From Frigidibacter mobilis (GTDB lineage Bacteria; Pseudomonadota; Alphaproteobacteria; Rhodobacterales; Rhodobacteraceae): a stretch of 64,000 nt of DNA. Within the stretch, counting starts at the first letter, position 1; each line of letters begins with the position of its first letter. The DNA is taken from NCBI RefSeq assembly GCF_001620265.1, contig NZ_CP012661.1:3702501-3766500 (forward strand), read 5' to 3'. The notes below the pieces were generated by a model. It saw nothing but the letters and a program-made list of their open reading frames with translations. It searched no databases and was not told where the DNA came from. Made by a program: the position numbers and the translations under genes. Shown here one piece after another: positions 1-9,542 of this stretch.

Positions 1-299
1 CGGCCTCGACCGAAGCGGCAAGCGTCTCGGAGCAGCTGGCCTCGCAATCCGAGCAGTTGCGCGGCGTGATCAGCTTCTTCCGCCTAGGGGATGACGATCA
101 TGCAAGCCGCTCGTCGGTGGCGCGGAGCCCGGCGAAAAGCGCTACGAAGCCGGTTTCCCATATCCGCGGCAAGCGCATGGCGGCCAAGGCCACGCCGGTG
201 GCACAGGCCCCCGCGGCCGGCAGCATGAACGGCAAGGCGAACGGCGTGGCGCTGGATCTCGGTGGCGACATGTCCGACACCGATTTCGTGCGCTACTGA
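1..299 (+). CDS. Methyl-accepting chemotaxis protein, C-terminal fragment
   Basis: This is the last part of a chemoreceptor that enters from outside the window; the frame starts at base 3. The first visible residues read STEAASVSEQLASQSEQL and then GVISFF, which is how the cytoplasmic signalling domain of methyl-accepting chemotaxis proteins usually ends (repeated E/Q/S heptads, then a phenylalanine-rich FF motif). A flexible Ala/Lys/Pro-rich tail of about 70 residues follows and ends in DTDFVRY. Such tails can carry a CheR-docking site, but no classic NWETF-type pentapeptide is present. It lies directly upstream of cheW, cheR and cheB in the same direction, so a chemosensory role is well supported although the sensor domain is not visible. 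Confidence 0.85.
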   Translation, partial: ASTEAASVSEQLASQSEQLRGVISFFRLGDDDHASRSSVARSPAKSATKPVSHIRGKRMAAKATPVAQAPAAGSMNGKANGVALDLGGDMSDTDFVRY

Positions 300-379
300 G
301 TCTTGCAGCCGGGGCGGCCCGCGCCGCCATGCTTCCCCCCGCGGCTTTCGCCGCCATCCCCTGAACCGAAGAGGGCGCG

Positions 380-895
380 ATGACCGCAACCGCCGCACTG
401 GCCGATCCTTGGTCCCCCGACGATGCCGAGGCCGTTTCCGAGCCGCAGACCTATGTCACCTTCGAGCTGTCGGGGCAGGTGTTCGCTGTTGCGGTGGCCC
501 ATGTCCGGGAAATCCTCGATATGCAGCCGATTGCCCGGCTTCCGAACGCGCCGTCCGACCTTCTGGGCATGATCGACGTGCGGGGCGAGGGCATCGCCGT
601 GATCGACCTGGCCGCACGGCTTGGTCTGATGGGCGGAATGGCAGCCGAAGAGGGCCGCATTGTGGTGTTCGAGTTCGGCGCAGACGGTTCCATCGCCGTG
701 GGCGTGATCGCAGACCGGGTGCTGAGCGTGGTCGAGATCCGTGACAGCGAGATCGAGACTGCACCAAGCGCCCTGACCCGCTGGGATGCCTCGGTGCTGC
801 GCGGCGTCTCGCGGGTGGCAGGACGCCTGACACTGCTGCTCGCGCTTGACGAGCTGTTCGGCAAGGACGCCCAGGATCCGTTCGATTTCACATGA
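380..895 (+). CDS. cheW: CheW chemotaxis coupling protein
   Basis: 171 residues. CheW is the scaffold that links chemoreceptors to the CheA kinase in the cytoplasm. The CheW/SH3-like fold is recognisable from YVTFELSGQVFAVAVAHVRE (about residues 27-46), the proline/asparagine turn RLPNAPSDLLGMIDVRG, and the later VIADRVLSVVEI strand. An N-terminal extension of about 25 residues precedes the domain. The stop codon overlaps the cheR start by 4 bp (ATGA), so the two are translationally coupled. No cheA or cheY lies in the window; they are presumably upstream of base 1 or elsewhere. Confidence 0.93.
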   Translation: MTATAALADPWSPDDAEAVSEPQTYVTFELSGQVFAVAVAHVREILDMQPIARLPNAPSDLLGMIDVRGEGIAVIDLAARLGLMGGMAAEEGRIVVFEFGADGSIAVGVIADRVLSVVEIRDSEIETAPSALTRWDASVLRGVSRVAGRLTLLLALDELFGKDAQDPFDFT

Positions 896-1749
896 CCCCT
901 GCCCTTGCCGAACCACCCTACCTGTCGCCCGACATCGCCGCAGCTCTGGTTGCCATCGCGGTCGAGATCGGGGGAATAGCCGTCGCCCCGACCAAGCGCG
1001 ACTTCATCCAGATGCGCGTCAGTCGCCGGCTGCGGGAAATCGGTTGCGACGATTTCGAAAGCTATCTTGCCAGCCTCAAGGGCCCCGGCGGCGACGAAGA
1101 GGCACGGCGCCTTGTCGAGGCGTTGACCACCCATACCACCAGCTTCTTCCGCGAGCAGCTGCATTACGACTGGCTGGCCGCCGAGGGCCTGCCGGCGCTG
1201 GTCGCGCAGGGGGCGGGCCGCGAACGCCCGCTGACGGTCTGGAGTGCGGCCTGCTCGCTGGGCTCGGAGCTGTGGAGTGCGGGCATGACCCTCGACGCTT
1301 TCGCGGCCACGCAACCCGGTGGCCTTCGCTGGGCGCTGGTCGGCACCGACATCTCGCGCAAGATCCTGCGCCGCGCCGCCAATGCCGTGTTCACCGAGGA
1401 CGAGATCTCGGGCTTGGACGAGCCGATGCGCCGGGCCTGGCTGTTGCGTTCCTCGGCGCCGCAGCGGGGCCGCATCCTTTACCGCATCGCACCCGAACTG
1501 CGCAGCCGTGCGCGCCTGGCCTGGGCGAACCTCGTGGACCTCGACCCGCGGCTGTCCTTGACGGCGGATGTCGCCTTCCTGCGCAACGTGCTGATCTACT
1601 TTCGGCCCGAAGATCAGCGGCGCGCCGTGGCCAATGTCATGGGCCGCCTGCGTCCCGGCGGCTATCTGCTGACCGGCCACTCGGAAAGTCTTGCCGAGCC
1701 ACCTGCGGGCCTCCGGCAGGTGCGGACCTCGGTTTATCAAAAGGTGTGA
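892..1749 (+). CDS. cheR: CheR protein-glutamate O-methyltransferase
   Basis: 285 residues. CheR transfers methyl groups from S-adenosylmethionine to receptor glutamates during adaptation. The N-terminal helical domain ([26 protein letters not shown]) and the C-terminal RNVLIYF and [15 protein letters not shown] motifs are typical. The SAM-binding stretch is unusual: most CheR proteins have CSTGEEPYS, but here it reads [13 protein letters not shown] (about residues 119-131), so the conserved Glu-Glu-Pro-Tyr is replaced. This could mean altered cofactor contacts. The start overlaps the cheW stop, and cheB follows 4 nt downstream, consistent with one adaptation operon. Confidence 0.92.
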   Translation: MTPALAEPPYLSPDIAAALVAIAVEIGGIAVAPTKRDFIQMRVSRRLREIGCDDFESYLASLKGPGGDEEARRLVEALTTHTTSFFREQLHYDWLAAEGLPALVAQGAGRERPLTVWSAACSLGSELWSAGMTLDAFAATQPGGLRWALVGTDISRKILRRAANAVFTEDEISGLDEPMRRAWLLRSSAPQRGRILYRIAPELRSRARLAWANLVDLDPRLSLTADVAFLRNVLIYFRPEDQRRAVANVMGRLRPGGYLLTGHSESLAEPPAGLRQVRTSVYQKV

Positions 1750-1753
1750 TGGT

Positions 1754-2845
1754 ATGTTAGACGCTTCAAAACCCCGCAAGCTTCGCGTCCTGATCGTCGA
1801 TGACAGCGCCGTGGTACGGCAGGCGATGGCAGAGATCATCGCCTCCGACCCCGAGCTGGAGGTGATGGGCACGGCCGGCGATCCCTTCGTCGCTGCCCAG
1901 CGGATCCGCGCAGAGAAGCCCGATGTCATCACGCTGGATGTGGAAATGCCAAGGATGGATGGCGTCACTTTCCTGCGTAAGCTTATGAGCCAGCATCCGA
2001 TCCCGGTGGTGATGTGCAGCTCTCTGGTGGGCGACAATACAGAAACCCTGGCGGCGGCGCTGGCCGCGGGCGCGGTCGATGTGATCTGCAAACCGCAGAT
2101 GGGCGTGAAGGGGTTCCTCGAGGAAAGTCGGATCGAGATCTGTGACGCGGTGAAGGCGGCCGCGCAAGCGCGGCTGTCGGCGATGCGCCCGCGGCTGGTC
2201 GAGGCGAAGCTGACGGCCGACGCCGTGCTGCCGCCCCCGAATGCCGGCGCGATGATAAAGACCACCGAAATGATCATCGCCGTCGGGGCCTCTACCGGCG
2301 GGACCGAGGCATTGAAGCTGTTTCTAACCCAGATGCCGCTCGACTGCGCCCCCATCGTGATCGTGCAGCACATGCCGGAACTGTTCACCGCCGCTTTCGC
2401 CCGCCGGCTGGACGGCGAATGCGCCGTTACCGTGAAGGAGGCGCGTGACGGCGATCGGCTGCTGCGCGGCCATGCCCTGATCGCCCCTGGGGCTAAGCAC
2501 ACACTGCTCAAGCGCAGCGGCGCCTCCTACACGGTGGAGGTTCGTGATGGCCCTCTGGTCTCGCGCCACCGCCCCTCGGTCGATGTGCTGTTCCGGTCGG
2601 TCGCGCGCTATGCAGGACGAAACGCCATCGGCATCATCATGACGGGCATGGGCGATGACGGTGCGAAGGGCCTGAAGGAAATGCGCGACGCCGGCGCCCG
2701 GACCCTGGGACAGGATCATGATAGCTGCGTCGTCTACGGCATGCCGAAGGAGGCGATGCGCATGGGGGCGGTCGAGGAAGAGGTGTCGCTGGAGCGGCTC
2801 GCCCCCGCGGCCCTGCGCCTGGCGGGAGCCGCGCGGCTGCAATAG
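1754..2845 (+). CDS. cheB: CheB protein-glutamate methylesterase/deamidase
   Basis: 363 residues from the ATG at 1754. An upstream start at 1691 would run into cheR and adds no CheB-like sequence. CheB demethylates receptors and opposes CheR. Residues 9-125 form a response-regulator receiver with acidic D16/D17 and phospho-acceptor D62 ([10 protein letters not shown]). After a linker comes the esterase domain with the catalytic triad S180 (GASTGG), H206 (VQHMP) and D302 (GMGDDG). All key residues are present, so the enzyme should be active. It is the last gene of the mcp-cheW-cheR-cheB block. Confidence 0.95.
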   Translation: MLDASKPRKLRVLIVDDSAVVRQAMAEIIASDPELEVMGTAGDPFVAAQRIRAEKPDVITLDVEMPRMDGVTFLRKLMSQHPIPVVMCSSLVGDNTETLAAALAAGAVDVICKPQMGVKGFLEESRIEICDAVKAAAQARLSAMRPRLVEAKLTADAVLPPPNAGAMIKTTEMIIAVGASTGGTEALKLFLTQMPLDCAPIVIVQHMPELFTAAFARRLDGECAVTVKEARDGDRLLRGHALIAPGAKHTLLKRSGASYTVEVRDGPLVSRHRPSVDVLFRSVARYAGRNAIGIIMTGMGDDGAKGLKEMRDAGARTLGQDHDSCVVYGMPKEAMRMGAVEEEVSLERLAPAALRLAGAARLQ

Positions 2846-3463
2846 CGCCTCGTCCTGTCCGGCAATATCCCCCGAGCCAGCCAAAGCAGCGCGGGCGTCC
2901 ACGTTGAGCCGACCTGTCGAACCAAGGTCGACAAGCGGCCTGCGGCCGGACTGCCGCATTCCTGTGCCATTGATCGCCCAGGCGGCGCGCCGGATACGGC
3001 CCTGCACCCGGCCGCCCGGTGCCCTCGCAACTGGGTGCCGGAGGATGACGGGCAGCGGCGCTGACAGCATTGCTCCGAACCGACAGGTTTCTACGGCGCC
3101 CGGGTCGGCCATCGAATACCGGCACCTTTATTCACGCAGGGTAATCGCCTCTGACAGACCAAGGCCCGATCCGGTGCCGTCGGCCTCGGCTGTTCTCATT
3201 AGCACGTCCGCGGGACCTGAAAATCACCGGGCGTCTGCGAGTGCGCCCCGCCCTGCGGCATCAAACCGGCTACGGCCACGGGATCAGGACATCGGTCGCA
3301 ACGTGGTCCCGGCAGCGGGTGCTCTGACGCCGCCGATCCGGATATGCCCAGGCGCAACACCGCTGGCGAGGCCGGTGGGCTCGGTCATCCGCCATCGGGA
3401 GTCGCCCGCATGTCATGCGGCGCAGAGCGGCCTCCCTGCGCACGACCAGATCCACGCTGACAG
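2846..3463. other. 618-bp stretch with no convincing gene
   Basis: The region lies between the convergent ends of cheB and the FMN enzyme. Open frames exist on both strands but none gives a recognisable protein, a good ribosome-binding site or a plausible composition (they are Arg/Pro/Ala-rich, as expected for random high-GC frames). A short stem CGACCT/AGGTCG (2910-2915 with 2925-2930) could help end cheB transcription but has no T-tract. It may be decayed sequence. Confidence 0.5.
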
Positions 3464-5143
3464 CTACGCCGCGAACTTGCTTTTGGGCATCAGGGCCGGC
3501 AGGAAGGTCTTGGCAGAGGCGCGTCCCCACCTCTCCAGCCAGGGTTGAAGTTCCGGGTGGGAGGATCCCTCAATCAGGAACCCGTCGGGCAGATCCGGGA
3601 AGACCTCGTTGCCGTCCTGAAACTCGTTATCCTTGGCGCGGATCATGAAGTGGTAGGGCAGGAACCCGGACGGGTGCGACAGCCCCGCCGCGCCGGCCAG
3701 TTCGCCAAGCGCGTGCAGGGTATTGCGATGGAACCGTGCCACCCGGTCACTCTTGTCGCCCACATCAATCGCCGACATCCGCCTTGGGTCTTGCGTGGCG
3801 ATGCCGACCGGGCATTTGTTGGTGTGGCAGGCCTGTGCCTGGATGCAGCCGATGGCGAACATGTAGCCGCGGGCGCTATTGCACCAGTCCGCCCCCAGCC
3901 CCATTGCCCGGGCAATATCATAGGCCGTCACGATCTTGCCGGCCGCAGCGATGCGGATGCGGTTGCGCAGGCCGGCGCCGCGCAGGGTGTTGTGCACGAA
4001 ATGCAGCCCTTCCAGCATCGGCATCCCGACATGGTTGACGAATTCCAGCGGCGCGGCGCCGGTGCCGCCCTCCTTGCCGTCAACCACGATGAAGTCCGGG
4101 GTGATCCCGGTTTCGAGCATGGCCTTGACGATGCACATGAACTCGCGCCGATGGCCGATGCAGAGCTTGAACCCGACGGGCTTGCCACCCGACAGCTCGC
4201 GCAGCCGCGCGATGAAGGCCAGAAACTCCAGCGGAGTCGAGAAGGCCGAATGCGCCGGCGGCGAGATGCAGTCGACTCCCATCGGGATACCGCGTGCCTC
4301 GGCGATCTCGGGCGAGATCTTCGAGGCAGGCAGCATCCCGCCATGCCCGGGCTTGGCGCCCTGGCTCAGCTTGACCTCGATCATCTTCACCTGGGGATCG
4401 CGCGCCTGCACGGCGAAACGTTCTGGTGAAAAGCTGCCATCCTCGTTCCGGCAGCCGAAATAGCCCGACGCCACCTGGTAGATCAGATCACCGCCGCCCT
4501 CGCGGTGATAGCGGCTGATGCCGCCCTCCCCGGTATCATGAGCGAAGCCGCCCTTCCTGGCACCGTGGTTCAAGGCGGAGATGGCATTCGCGGACAGTGC
4601 GCCAAAGCTCATCGCAGAGATGTTGTAGATCGAGGCGTCATAGGGCTGCGTGCAATCCGCCCCCCCGATCCGGACCCGGAAGTCGCTATCGGTGATGACC
4701 TTGGGGACGATCGAATGCGTCAGCCAGTTGAACCCGGAGGCATAGACGGATTCCACGGTTCCGAAGGGCCGTTTGTCTTCAACACCTTTGGCGCGCTGAT
4801 AGACAAGGCCGCGCATCTCGCGGCTGAAGGGCACCTCGTCATGGTCGGATTCGAAGAAATACTGCCGGAATTCCGGCCCCACACTCTCGATCAGGAAACG
4901 CAGATGTCCGATGACCGGGTAGTTGCGCAGGATGGAATGCCGCGTCTGCCGGGTGTCGCGGATCCCGAGCGCCAGGAGTGATGCGGCCACCAGAAAGACC
5001 GGCGCGATCCAGGCGGACCAGGTGAGCATCAGGACAGCAGAGATCGGTGTAGTCACGGCCGCTGCGGCAAGGGGCGCATAGCGCAGGTTGCGGGTCGGCA
5101 GGCTCATGTTGCGCGTCTCACGGATGTTTCTCGCAGCCAGCAT
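3464..5143 (-). CDS. FMN-binding glutamate synthase family protein
   Basis: 559 residues if started at 5143; an ATG at 5107 (MSLPTRNLRYAP) is equally likely, and neither has a strong ribosome-binding site. Residues ~20-60 form a hydrophobic N-terminal membrane anchor. The rest is the GltB-type FMN/TIM-barrel synthase domain: GEGGISRYH, PGHGGMLPA, VVDGKEGGTGAAP, and the cluster CIQAQACHTNKCPVG with the C-x5-C-x4-C spacing that binds an iron-sulfur centre in glutamate synthase. The glutaminase domain of true GltB is absent, so this is the stand-alone membrane-associated class whose physiological reaction is not settled. It converges on cheB and is divergent from the GntP-type permease. Confidence 0.88.
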   Translation of the reverse strand: MLAARNIRETRNMSLPTRNLRYAPLAAAAVTTPISAVLMLTWSAWIAPVFLVAASLLALGIRDTRQTRHSILRNYPVIGHLRFLIESVGPEFRQYFFESDHDEVPFSREMRGLVYQRAKGVEDKRPFGTVESVYASGFNWLTHSIVPKVITDSDFRVRIGGADCTQPYDASIYNISAMSFGALSANAISALNHGARKGGFAHDTGEGGISRYHREGGGDLIYQVASGYFGCRNEDGSFSPERFAVQARDPQVKMIEVKLSQGAKPGHGGMLPASKISPEIAEARGIPMGVDCISPPAHSAFSTPLEFLAFIARLRELSGGKPVGFKLCIGHRREFMCIVKAMLETGITPDFIVVDGKEGGTGAAPLEFVNHVGMPMLEGLHFVHNTLRGAGLRNRIRIAAAGKIVTAYDIARAMGLGADWCNSARGYMFAIGCIQAQACHTNKCPVGIATQDPRRMSAIDVGDKSDRVARFHRNTLHALGELAGAAGLSHPSGFLPYHFMIRAKDNEFQDGNEVFPDLPDGFLIEGSSHPELQPWLERWGRASAKTFLPALMPKSKFAA

Positions 5144-5310
5144 AGCAGCTTGAATCCAGAACGCAGGAGTTTCGGAACAGGAGCCTCAAAGTTTACGGCC
5201 GGCGATGCACCCCGGCTGCAGAGACAAGGCCGCCACGCTCCGTTCCGCCGTTCCGAATACTGGCGCTTCGGCCACACCTCGGCTACGCTGCGTTGCGGCA
5301 TGGAGGGCTC

Positions 5311-6669
5311 ATGGCTGTTTTCCTGATTATTCTTGCGCTGGCGCTGCTGATTGCGGGAGCATGGCGCGGCATCTCGGTACTGGTACTGGCCCCGGTGCTG
5401 GCCATGCTTGCCGCGTTGGCCTCCGGCGCTCCGGTGCTGGCCGGTTACACGCAGGTCTTCATGGTGGCGGCGGGCGGGTTCGCGGTCGCCTTCTTCCCGC
5501 TGTTCCTGCTGGGCGCGATGTTCGGCAAGGTGATGGAGGCTTCGGGCGCCGCCGCCCGCCTCGCATCGGCCATCGCCGCGCTGCTTGGCCCGAGGAATGC
5601 CATCCTTGCCGTCGTCATCGCCTGCGCGGTGCTGACCTATGGCGGGGTGTCGCTGTTCGTGGTCGCCTTCGCCGCATGGCCGCTGGCGCGGGCGCTGTTC
5701 GCGCAGACCGGCCTGCCGGCGCGGTTGATCCCGGCGACCATCGCGCTTGGCGCCTTCACCTTCACGATGACGGCGCTGCCCGGCACTCCCTCGATCCAGA
5801 ACGCGATTCCGATGGCAACCTTCGGCACCACGCCCTTTGCCGCGCCCGGGCTCGGCCTGATCGCGGCGGCGGTGATGCTGGGGCTGGGGTTGGGCTGGCT
5901 GCAGATGCGAGTGCGCCTGCTGGCCGGGGACGCGCCGCCCGAGGCGCCCGAGGCGCCGCCCCGCCCCCGGCCCCTGGCGCTCTGGGTCACGCTGGTGCCA
6001 ATCCTGTCGGTGGTGGTGGTGACGCTGGTCATGAGCAGTCTGGTGCTGCCCGCGCTCGACACAAGTTATCTGTCGCTGCCCGCCTATGGCGCGACCGATC
6101 TGGCGCGGGTGAAGGGGCTGTGGTCGGTCATCACCGCGCTTGGCATCGCGCTGGCACTGGCGTTGATCCTCAGCCGCCCGCCCCGTGTGATGCAGGTGCT
6201 GAACCGGGGCGCTGAATCGTCGCTGCTGCCGTTGTTCAACACCGCCAGCCTTGTCGGCTTCGGCGCGGTCATCGCCACGCTGCCGGGATTCGAGGCCGTG
6301 CGGGTCAGCCTTGAAGGGCTGTCGGGGGGCGATGTGCTGATCTCGGCGGCGCTGTCATCGGGCGCGCTGGCCGGGATCACCGGCTCTGCCTCGGGCGGCA
6401 TGTCGATCGCGCTGGATGTGCTTGGCCCGTCGCTGGTGGCCGGGGCCGGCGCGCAGGGGGTGGAGCTGTCGCTGCTGCACCGGGTCATCGCCGTCGCCAC
6501 CGGGGGGCTGGACACGCTGCCCCATAACGGCGCGGTAATCACGCTTCTGGGCATCTGCGGCATGACCCACCGGCAGGCCTATGGCGATATCTTCGTGGTG
6601 GCGGTGCTGGTCCCCACGCTTGCCTGCGCGCTTATCATCGGGCTGGGGATGGCTCTGGGAAGCTTCTGA
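5311..6669 (+). CDS. GntP-family proton:organic-acid permease
   Basis: 452 residues from the ATG at 5311, which has a clear GGAGGG ribosome-binding site at 5302-5307; a TTG start at 5293 is unlikely. The protein is almost entirely hydrophobic, with about 12 membrane segments. It has the hairpin motifs of the gluconate/lactate/citrate permease superfamily: GGVSLFVVAFAAWPLA, TALPGTPSIQNAIP and, near the end, the mirrored GGLDTLPHNGAVITLLGICG. These families take up gluconate, hydroxy acids or related carboxylates with protons. No catabolic gene adjoins it, so the substrate cannot be inferred. Confidence 0.85.
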   Translation: MAVFLIILALALLIAGAWRGISVLVLAPVLAMLAALASGAPVLAGYTQVFMVAAGGFAVAFFPLFLLGAMFGKVMEASGAAARLASAIAALLGPRNAILAVVIACAVLTYGGVSLFVVAFAAWPLARALFAQTGLPARLIPATIALGAFTFTMTALPGTPSIQNAIPMATFGTTPFAAPGLGLIAAAVMLGLGLGWLQMRVRLLAGDAPPEAPEAPPRPRPLALWVTLVPILSVVVVTLVMSSLVLPALDTSYLSLPAYGATDLARVKGLWSVITALGIALALALILSRPPRVMQVLNRGAESSLLPLFNTASLVGFGAVIATLPGFEAVRVSLEGLSGGDVLISAALSSGALAGITGSASGGMSIALDVLGPSLVAGAGAQGVELSLLHRVIAVATGGLDTLPHNGAVITLLGICGMTHRQAYGDIFVVAVLVPTLACALIIGLGMALGSF

Positions 6670-6684
6670 AAGCAAGGCTGCCGG

Positions 6685-7548
6685 TCACGCATCGCCCGTC
6701 GGCGGGATCGCCAGAATATCGACGGTGGAGGCCCGCAAGACATGTTCGGTGACGCTGCCGATCAGCAGCTTGGTCAGGCCGGTGCGGCCGTGGGTGGACA
6801 GCACGATCAGGTCGGCAGCCTCTGACTCCGCAGCCTTCAGGATCTCGTGCTGCGCCGCGGTCGCATTGCGGCGCACGATCTGGCGGACATCGGCAAGGCC
6901 CGCGGTGGACACGAAGTCTGCAAGTTCGCTTGCAGCTTTCCGGGCCTCATCCTCGAGATAGACCTCCTGCCCATCCTTCGGTATCGCATGGCTGAAGGCC
7001 AGTCGCAGCGCAGGCGCCTCAAAAACGTGCAGCAGCGTCATGCGCGCCCGCCCCGCAATATCCAGCGCCGCAAACCGCTGCAGCGCATCGCGCGAGCCCT
7101 CTGACAGGTCGGTCGTCTGCAAGACATGCCGGTACGTGCCGACCGGAGCCGCATTCACCATCAGAACCGGGCAATGCGCCAGCCGGATCGTCCGCTCGGC
7201 GGTGGTGCCGATGAACACATCCCGCAGAATCTGCCGGCGATGCGGCCCGATCACCAGAAGATCGGGGGCCAGTTCCGCCACGGCTGTCGCCACGCCGGCG
7301 AAGGGCGGGGCCAGGATCACCCGGGTTTCGCACTCCACCCCATCGACCTCGCGCAGCGTTACGGCCATCTGGCGCAGCAGACGGGCCGCCTCCTCCTGCT
7401 CGGCCTCGACGATCCGCCGTGGCTGATCGTCATCGACGACGTGGATCAGTGCAAGACTGGCCCCGAACTGTCGCGCCAGCAGGGTCGCGCGCCGCAGGGC
7501 CCGGTCAGACCGTTCGGAAAAGTCGGTGGCCAGCAGGATCTTCTTCAT
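6685..7548 (-). CDS. Tandem universal stress protein (UspA family)
   Basis: 287 residues from the ATG at 7548 (MKKILLATDFSERSD), preceded by GGAAGGGA; an extended upstream frame to 7611 lacks this signal. Two Usp domains are fused (about 1-145 and 150-287). The second keeps the ATP-binding pattern G-2x-G-9x-G-S/T (THGRTGLTKLLIGSVTE); the first is degenerate (GPHRRQILRDVFIGTTAE). Tandem Usp proteins bind ATP and support survival under stress or starvation. The gene is divergent from the antiporter gene at 7773, and its 3' end nearly touches the convergent GntP-type gene. Confidence 0.92.
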   Translation of the reverse strand: MKKILLATDFSERSDRALRRATLLARQFGASLALIHVVDDDQPRRIVEAEQEEAARLLRQMAVTLREVDGVECETRVILAPPFAGVATAVAELAPDLLVIGPHRRQILRDVFIGTTAERTIRLAHCPVLMVNAAPVGTYRHVLQTTDLSEGSRDALQRFAALDIAGRARMTLLHVFEAPALRLAFSHAIPKDGQEVYLEDEARKAASELADFVSTAGLADVRQIVRRNATAAQHEILKAAESEAADLIVLSTHGRTGLTKLLIGSVTEHVLRASTVDILAIPPTGDA

Positions 7549-7772
7549 CGCATTCCCTTCCGTCCGCGCCATCCCTGCCCGAGGGTGTCCGGGGCAAAAC
7601 GCGCCCATCAACCTGTCCGAAGGAGTTTTCTTGCGCTATGATAGGTTACAGGCAGCCAACCCCCCTGAAAAGGCATTCGGAATGGTCTTGAGGCAGTATC
7701 GGCCCGCGCACTGTGGCGCAGTAGTCCCCAGCAAGGCCCGCGCTACCACGCGGGCGGGGTTGGCGATCTGAC

Positions 7773-9485
7773 ATGGACCTGATTGTCCAATCCCCCTTCA
7801 CCGAGATTGCGGCGCTGCTGGTGATGGCCGCGGCCATCGGCTTCCTCGGCATCCTCCTGCGCCAGCCGCTTATCGTCAGCTTCATCGCGGTGGGGCTGAT
7901 CGCCGGCCCGTCCGCACTCGATATGGTGCGCTCCGACGAACAGATCAGCCTTCTGTCCGAACTCGGCATCGCCGTGCTGCTGTTCCTTGTCGGCATCAAG
8001 CTCGACGTGAAGCTGATCCGCTCGCTTGGGGCGGTCTCACTGCTCACCGGGCTTGGCCAGGTTGCCTTCACCTCGATCTTCGGGTTCCTGATCGGGCTGG
8101 CGCTTGGGCTCGGCGCCATCCCCAGCCTTTATGTCGCAGTGGCGCTGACCTTTTCGTCGACGATCATCATCGTGAAGCTGCTGTCCGACAAACGCGAGAT
8201 CGACAGCCTGCACGGGCAGATCGCGCTTGGTTTCCTGATCGTGCAGGACCTTGTCGTGGTGCTGGCGATGATCGTGCTTTCGGCCATCGGCATCGGCGGC
8301 ACCGAGGGCGGGCATGGCGGCGGGTCGGTTCCGGTCGTCCTGCTGTCGGGCCTTGCGATGGTCGCGCTGGTCGTCTTGTTCGTGCGCTATGTCGCCAATC
8401 CGCTGACCGAACGTCTGGCACGGGCGCCCGAACTGCTGGTAATCTTCGCCATAGCGATGGCGGCGATGTTTGCGGCAATTGGCGACATAGCCGGACTTGG
8501 CAAGGAGGTCGGCGGCCTCTTGGCCGGCGTCGCCCTCGCCTCGACGCCCTACCGCGAGACCATCGCGGCGCGCCTTGCCCCGCTGCGCGACTTCCTTCTG
8601 CTGTTCTTCTTCATCGCGCTTGGTTCGGCGCTGGACCTGTCGCTTCTGGGCGCCCATGTCACCGGCGCGGTCATCTTTTCCATCTTCGTGCTGGTCGGCA
8701 ACCCGCTGATCGTCCTGGCGATCATGGGTGCGATGGGCTACCGCAAGCGCACCGGCTTTCTGGCTGGTCTGACGGTCGCGCAGATCAGCGAGTTTTCCCT
8801 GATCTTCGTCGCTATGGGCGTGTCGCTCGGCCATGTGCAGGAAGATGCGCTTGGCCTTGTGACAATGGTCGGCCTCGTGACCATCGCCGCCTCCACCTAC
8901 ATGATTACCTATTCGCACCAGCTCTACGCCCTGTTCGAACCGCTTCTGGGTCTGTTCGAGCGCAGGGGCACCCCGCGAGAGCCGTCAGAGGCGGGCGCGC
9001 ACCGCAATGACGGGCCCAAGGTCATCATCTTCGGCCTGGGGCGCTTCGGTACCGCCATCGGGATGCGCCTGCACAAGCGCGGGATCAAGGTACTGGGGGT
9101 AGACTTCAACCCACTGGCGGTGCGGCGCTGGCGCGAGCTTGGCCTCGAGACAGAGTTCGGGGATGCGACAGATCCCGAGTTCGTGGCCGAACTGCCGCTG
9201 CCGCGCGCCGAGTGGATCGTCTCGACCGTGCCGATCCATCCCACCGGGCTCAGCCATGAGGATACCCGCACCACGCTGATCCAGCTGAGCCGCAGTTCGG
9301 GCTTCCGCGGCCGGATCGCCGTTGCCTCGCATCACCAGCGCGACACCGAAGAGCTGTTCGCTTCTGGCGCCGATCTGGTGCTGGAGCCGTTCCAGGACGC
9401 CGCCGACCGCGCCGTCGACCTGCTCTGTGGCGCCCAGGCAGAGGCGCGGACCGAGATCCCCGCGATTGTTTCCGAAGAACAGTAA
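7773..9485 (+). CDS. Monovalent cation:proton antiporter-2 (KefB/YbaL type) with NAD-binding domain
   Basis: 570 residues. About 12 membrane segments (1-390) form a CPA2 Na+(K+)/H+ exchanger, starting MDLIVQSPFTEIAALLVMAA and containing the VGIKLDVKLI and FSSTIIIVKLLSDKREIDS motifs of KefB/RosB-like proteins. A cytosolic RCK/TrkA-N domain follows from about residue 416 (VIIFGLGRFGTAIG, a Rossmann GxGxxG). The family exports K+ or Na+ in response to nucleotide or glutathione-type signals. It is divergent from the Usp gene across 224 bp that should hold both promoters. The short C-terminal tail argues for a YbaL/KefB-like type rather than a complete Kef system. Confidence 0.9.
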   Translation: MDLIVQSPFTEIAALLVMAAAIGFLGILLRQPLIVSFIAVGLIAGPSALDMVRSDEQISLLSELGIAVLLFLVGIKLDVKLIRSLGAVSLLTGLGQVAFTSIFGFLIGLALGLGAIPSLYVAVALTFSSTIIIVKLLSDKREIDSLHGQIALGFLIVQDLVVVLAMIVLSAIGIGGTEGGHGGGSVPVVLLSGLAMVALVVLFVRYVANPLTERLARAPELLVIFAIAMAAMFAAIGDIAGLGKEVGGLLAGVALASTPYRETIAARLAPLRDFLLLFFFIALGSALDLSLLGAHVTGAVIFSIFVLVGNPLIVLAIMGAMGYRKRTGFLAGLTVAQISEFSLIFVAMGVSLGHVQEDALGLVTMVGLVTIAASTYMITYSHQLYALFEPLLGLFERRGTPREPSEAGAHRNDGPKVIIFGLGRFGTAIGMRLHKRGIKVLGVDFNPLAVRRWRELGLETEFGDATDPEFVAELPLPRAEWIVSTVPIHPTGLSHEDTRTTLIQLSRSSGFRGRIAVASHHQRDTEELFASGADLVLEPFQDAADRAVDLLCGAQAEARTEIPAIVSEEQ

Positions 9486-9494
9486 CGTAGACAA

Positions 9495-9527
9495 CGCCCC
9501 CTGACTGCACGGGATGGCAAGGGGGCG
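9495..9527. terminator. Hairpin between convergent antiporter and transglycosylase genes
   Basis: CGCCCCCT (9495-9502) pairs perfectly with AGGGGGCG (9520-9527) around a 17-nt loop. It lies just after the antiporter stop and before the convergent mltB-like stop, so it could serve both strands. There is no T-tract. Confidence 0.55.
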
Positions 9528-9542
9528 CCCCCGCGGCACCAG

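Noticed and set aside
451..2511. 686-codon minus-strand open frame opposite cheW-cheR-cheB
   Set aside because: It is an antisense shadow of well-defined chemotaxis genes; its product is Ser/Arg-rich with no recognisable domain, as is common in high-GC coding DNA.
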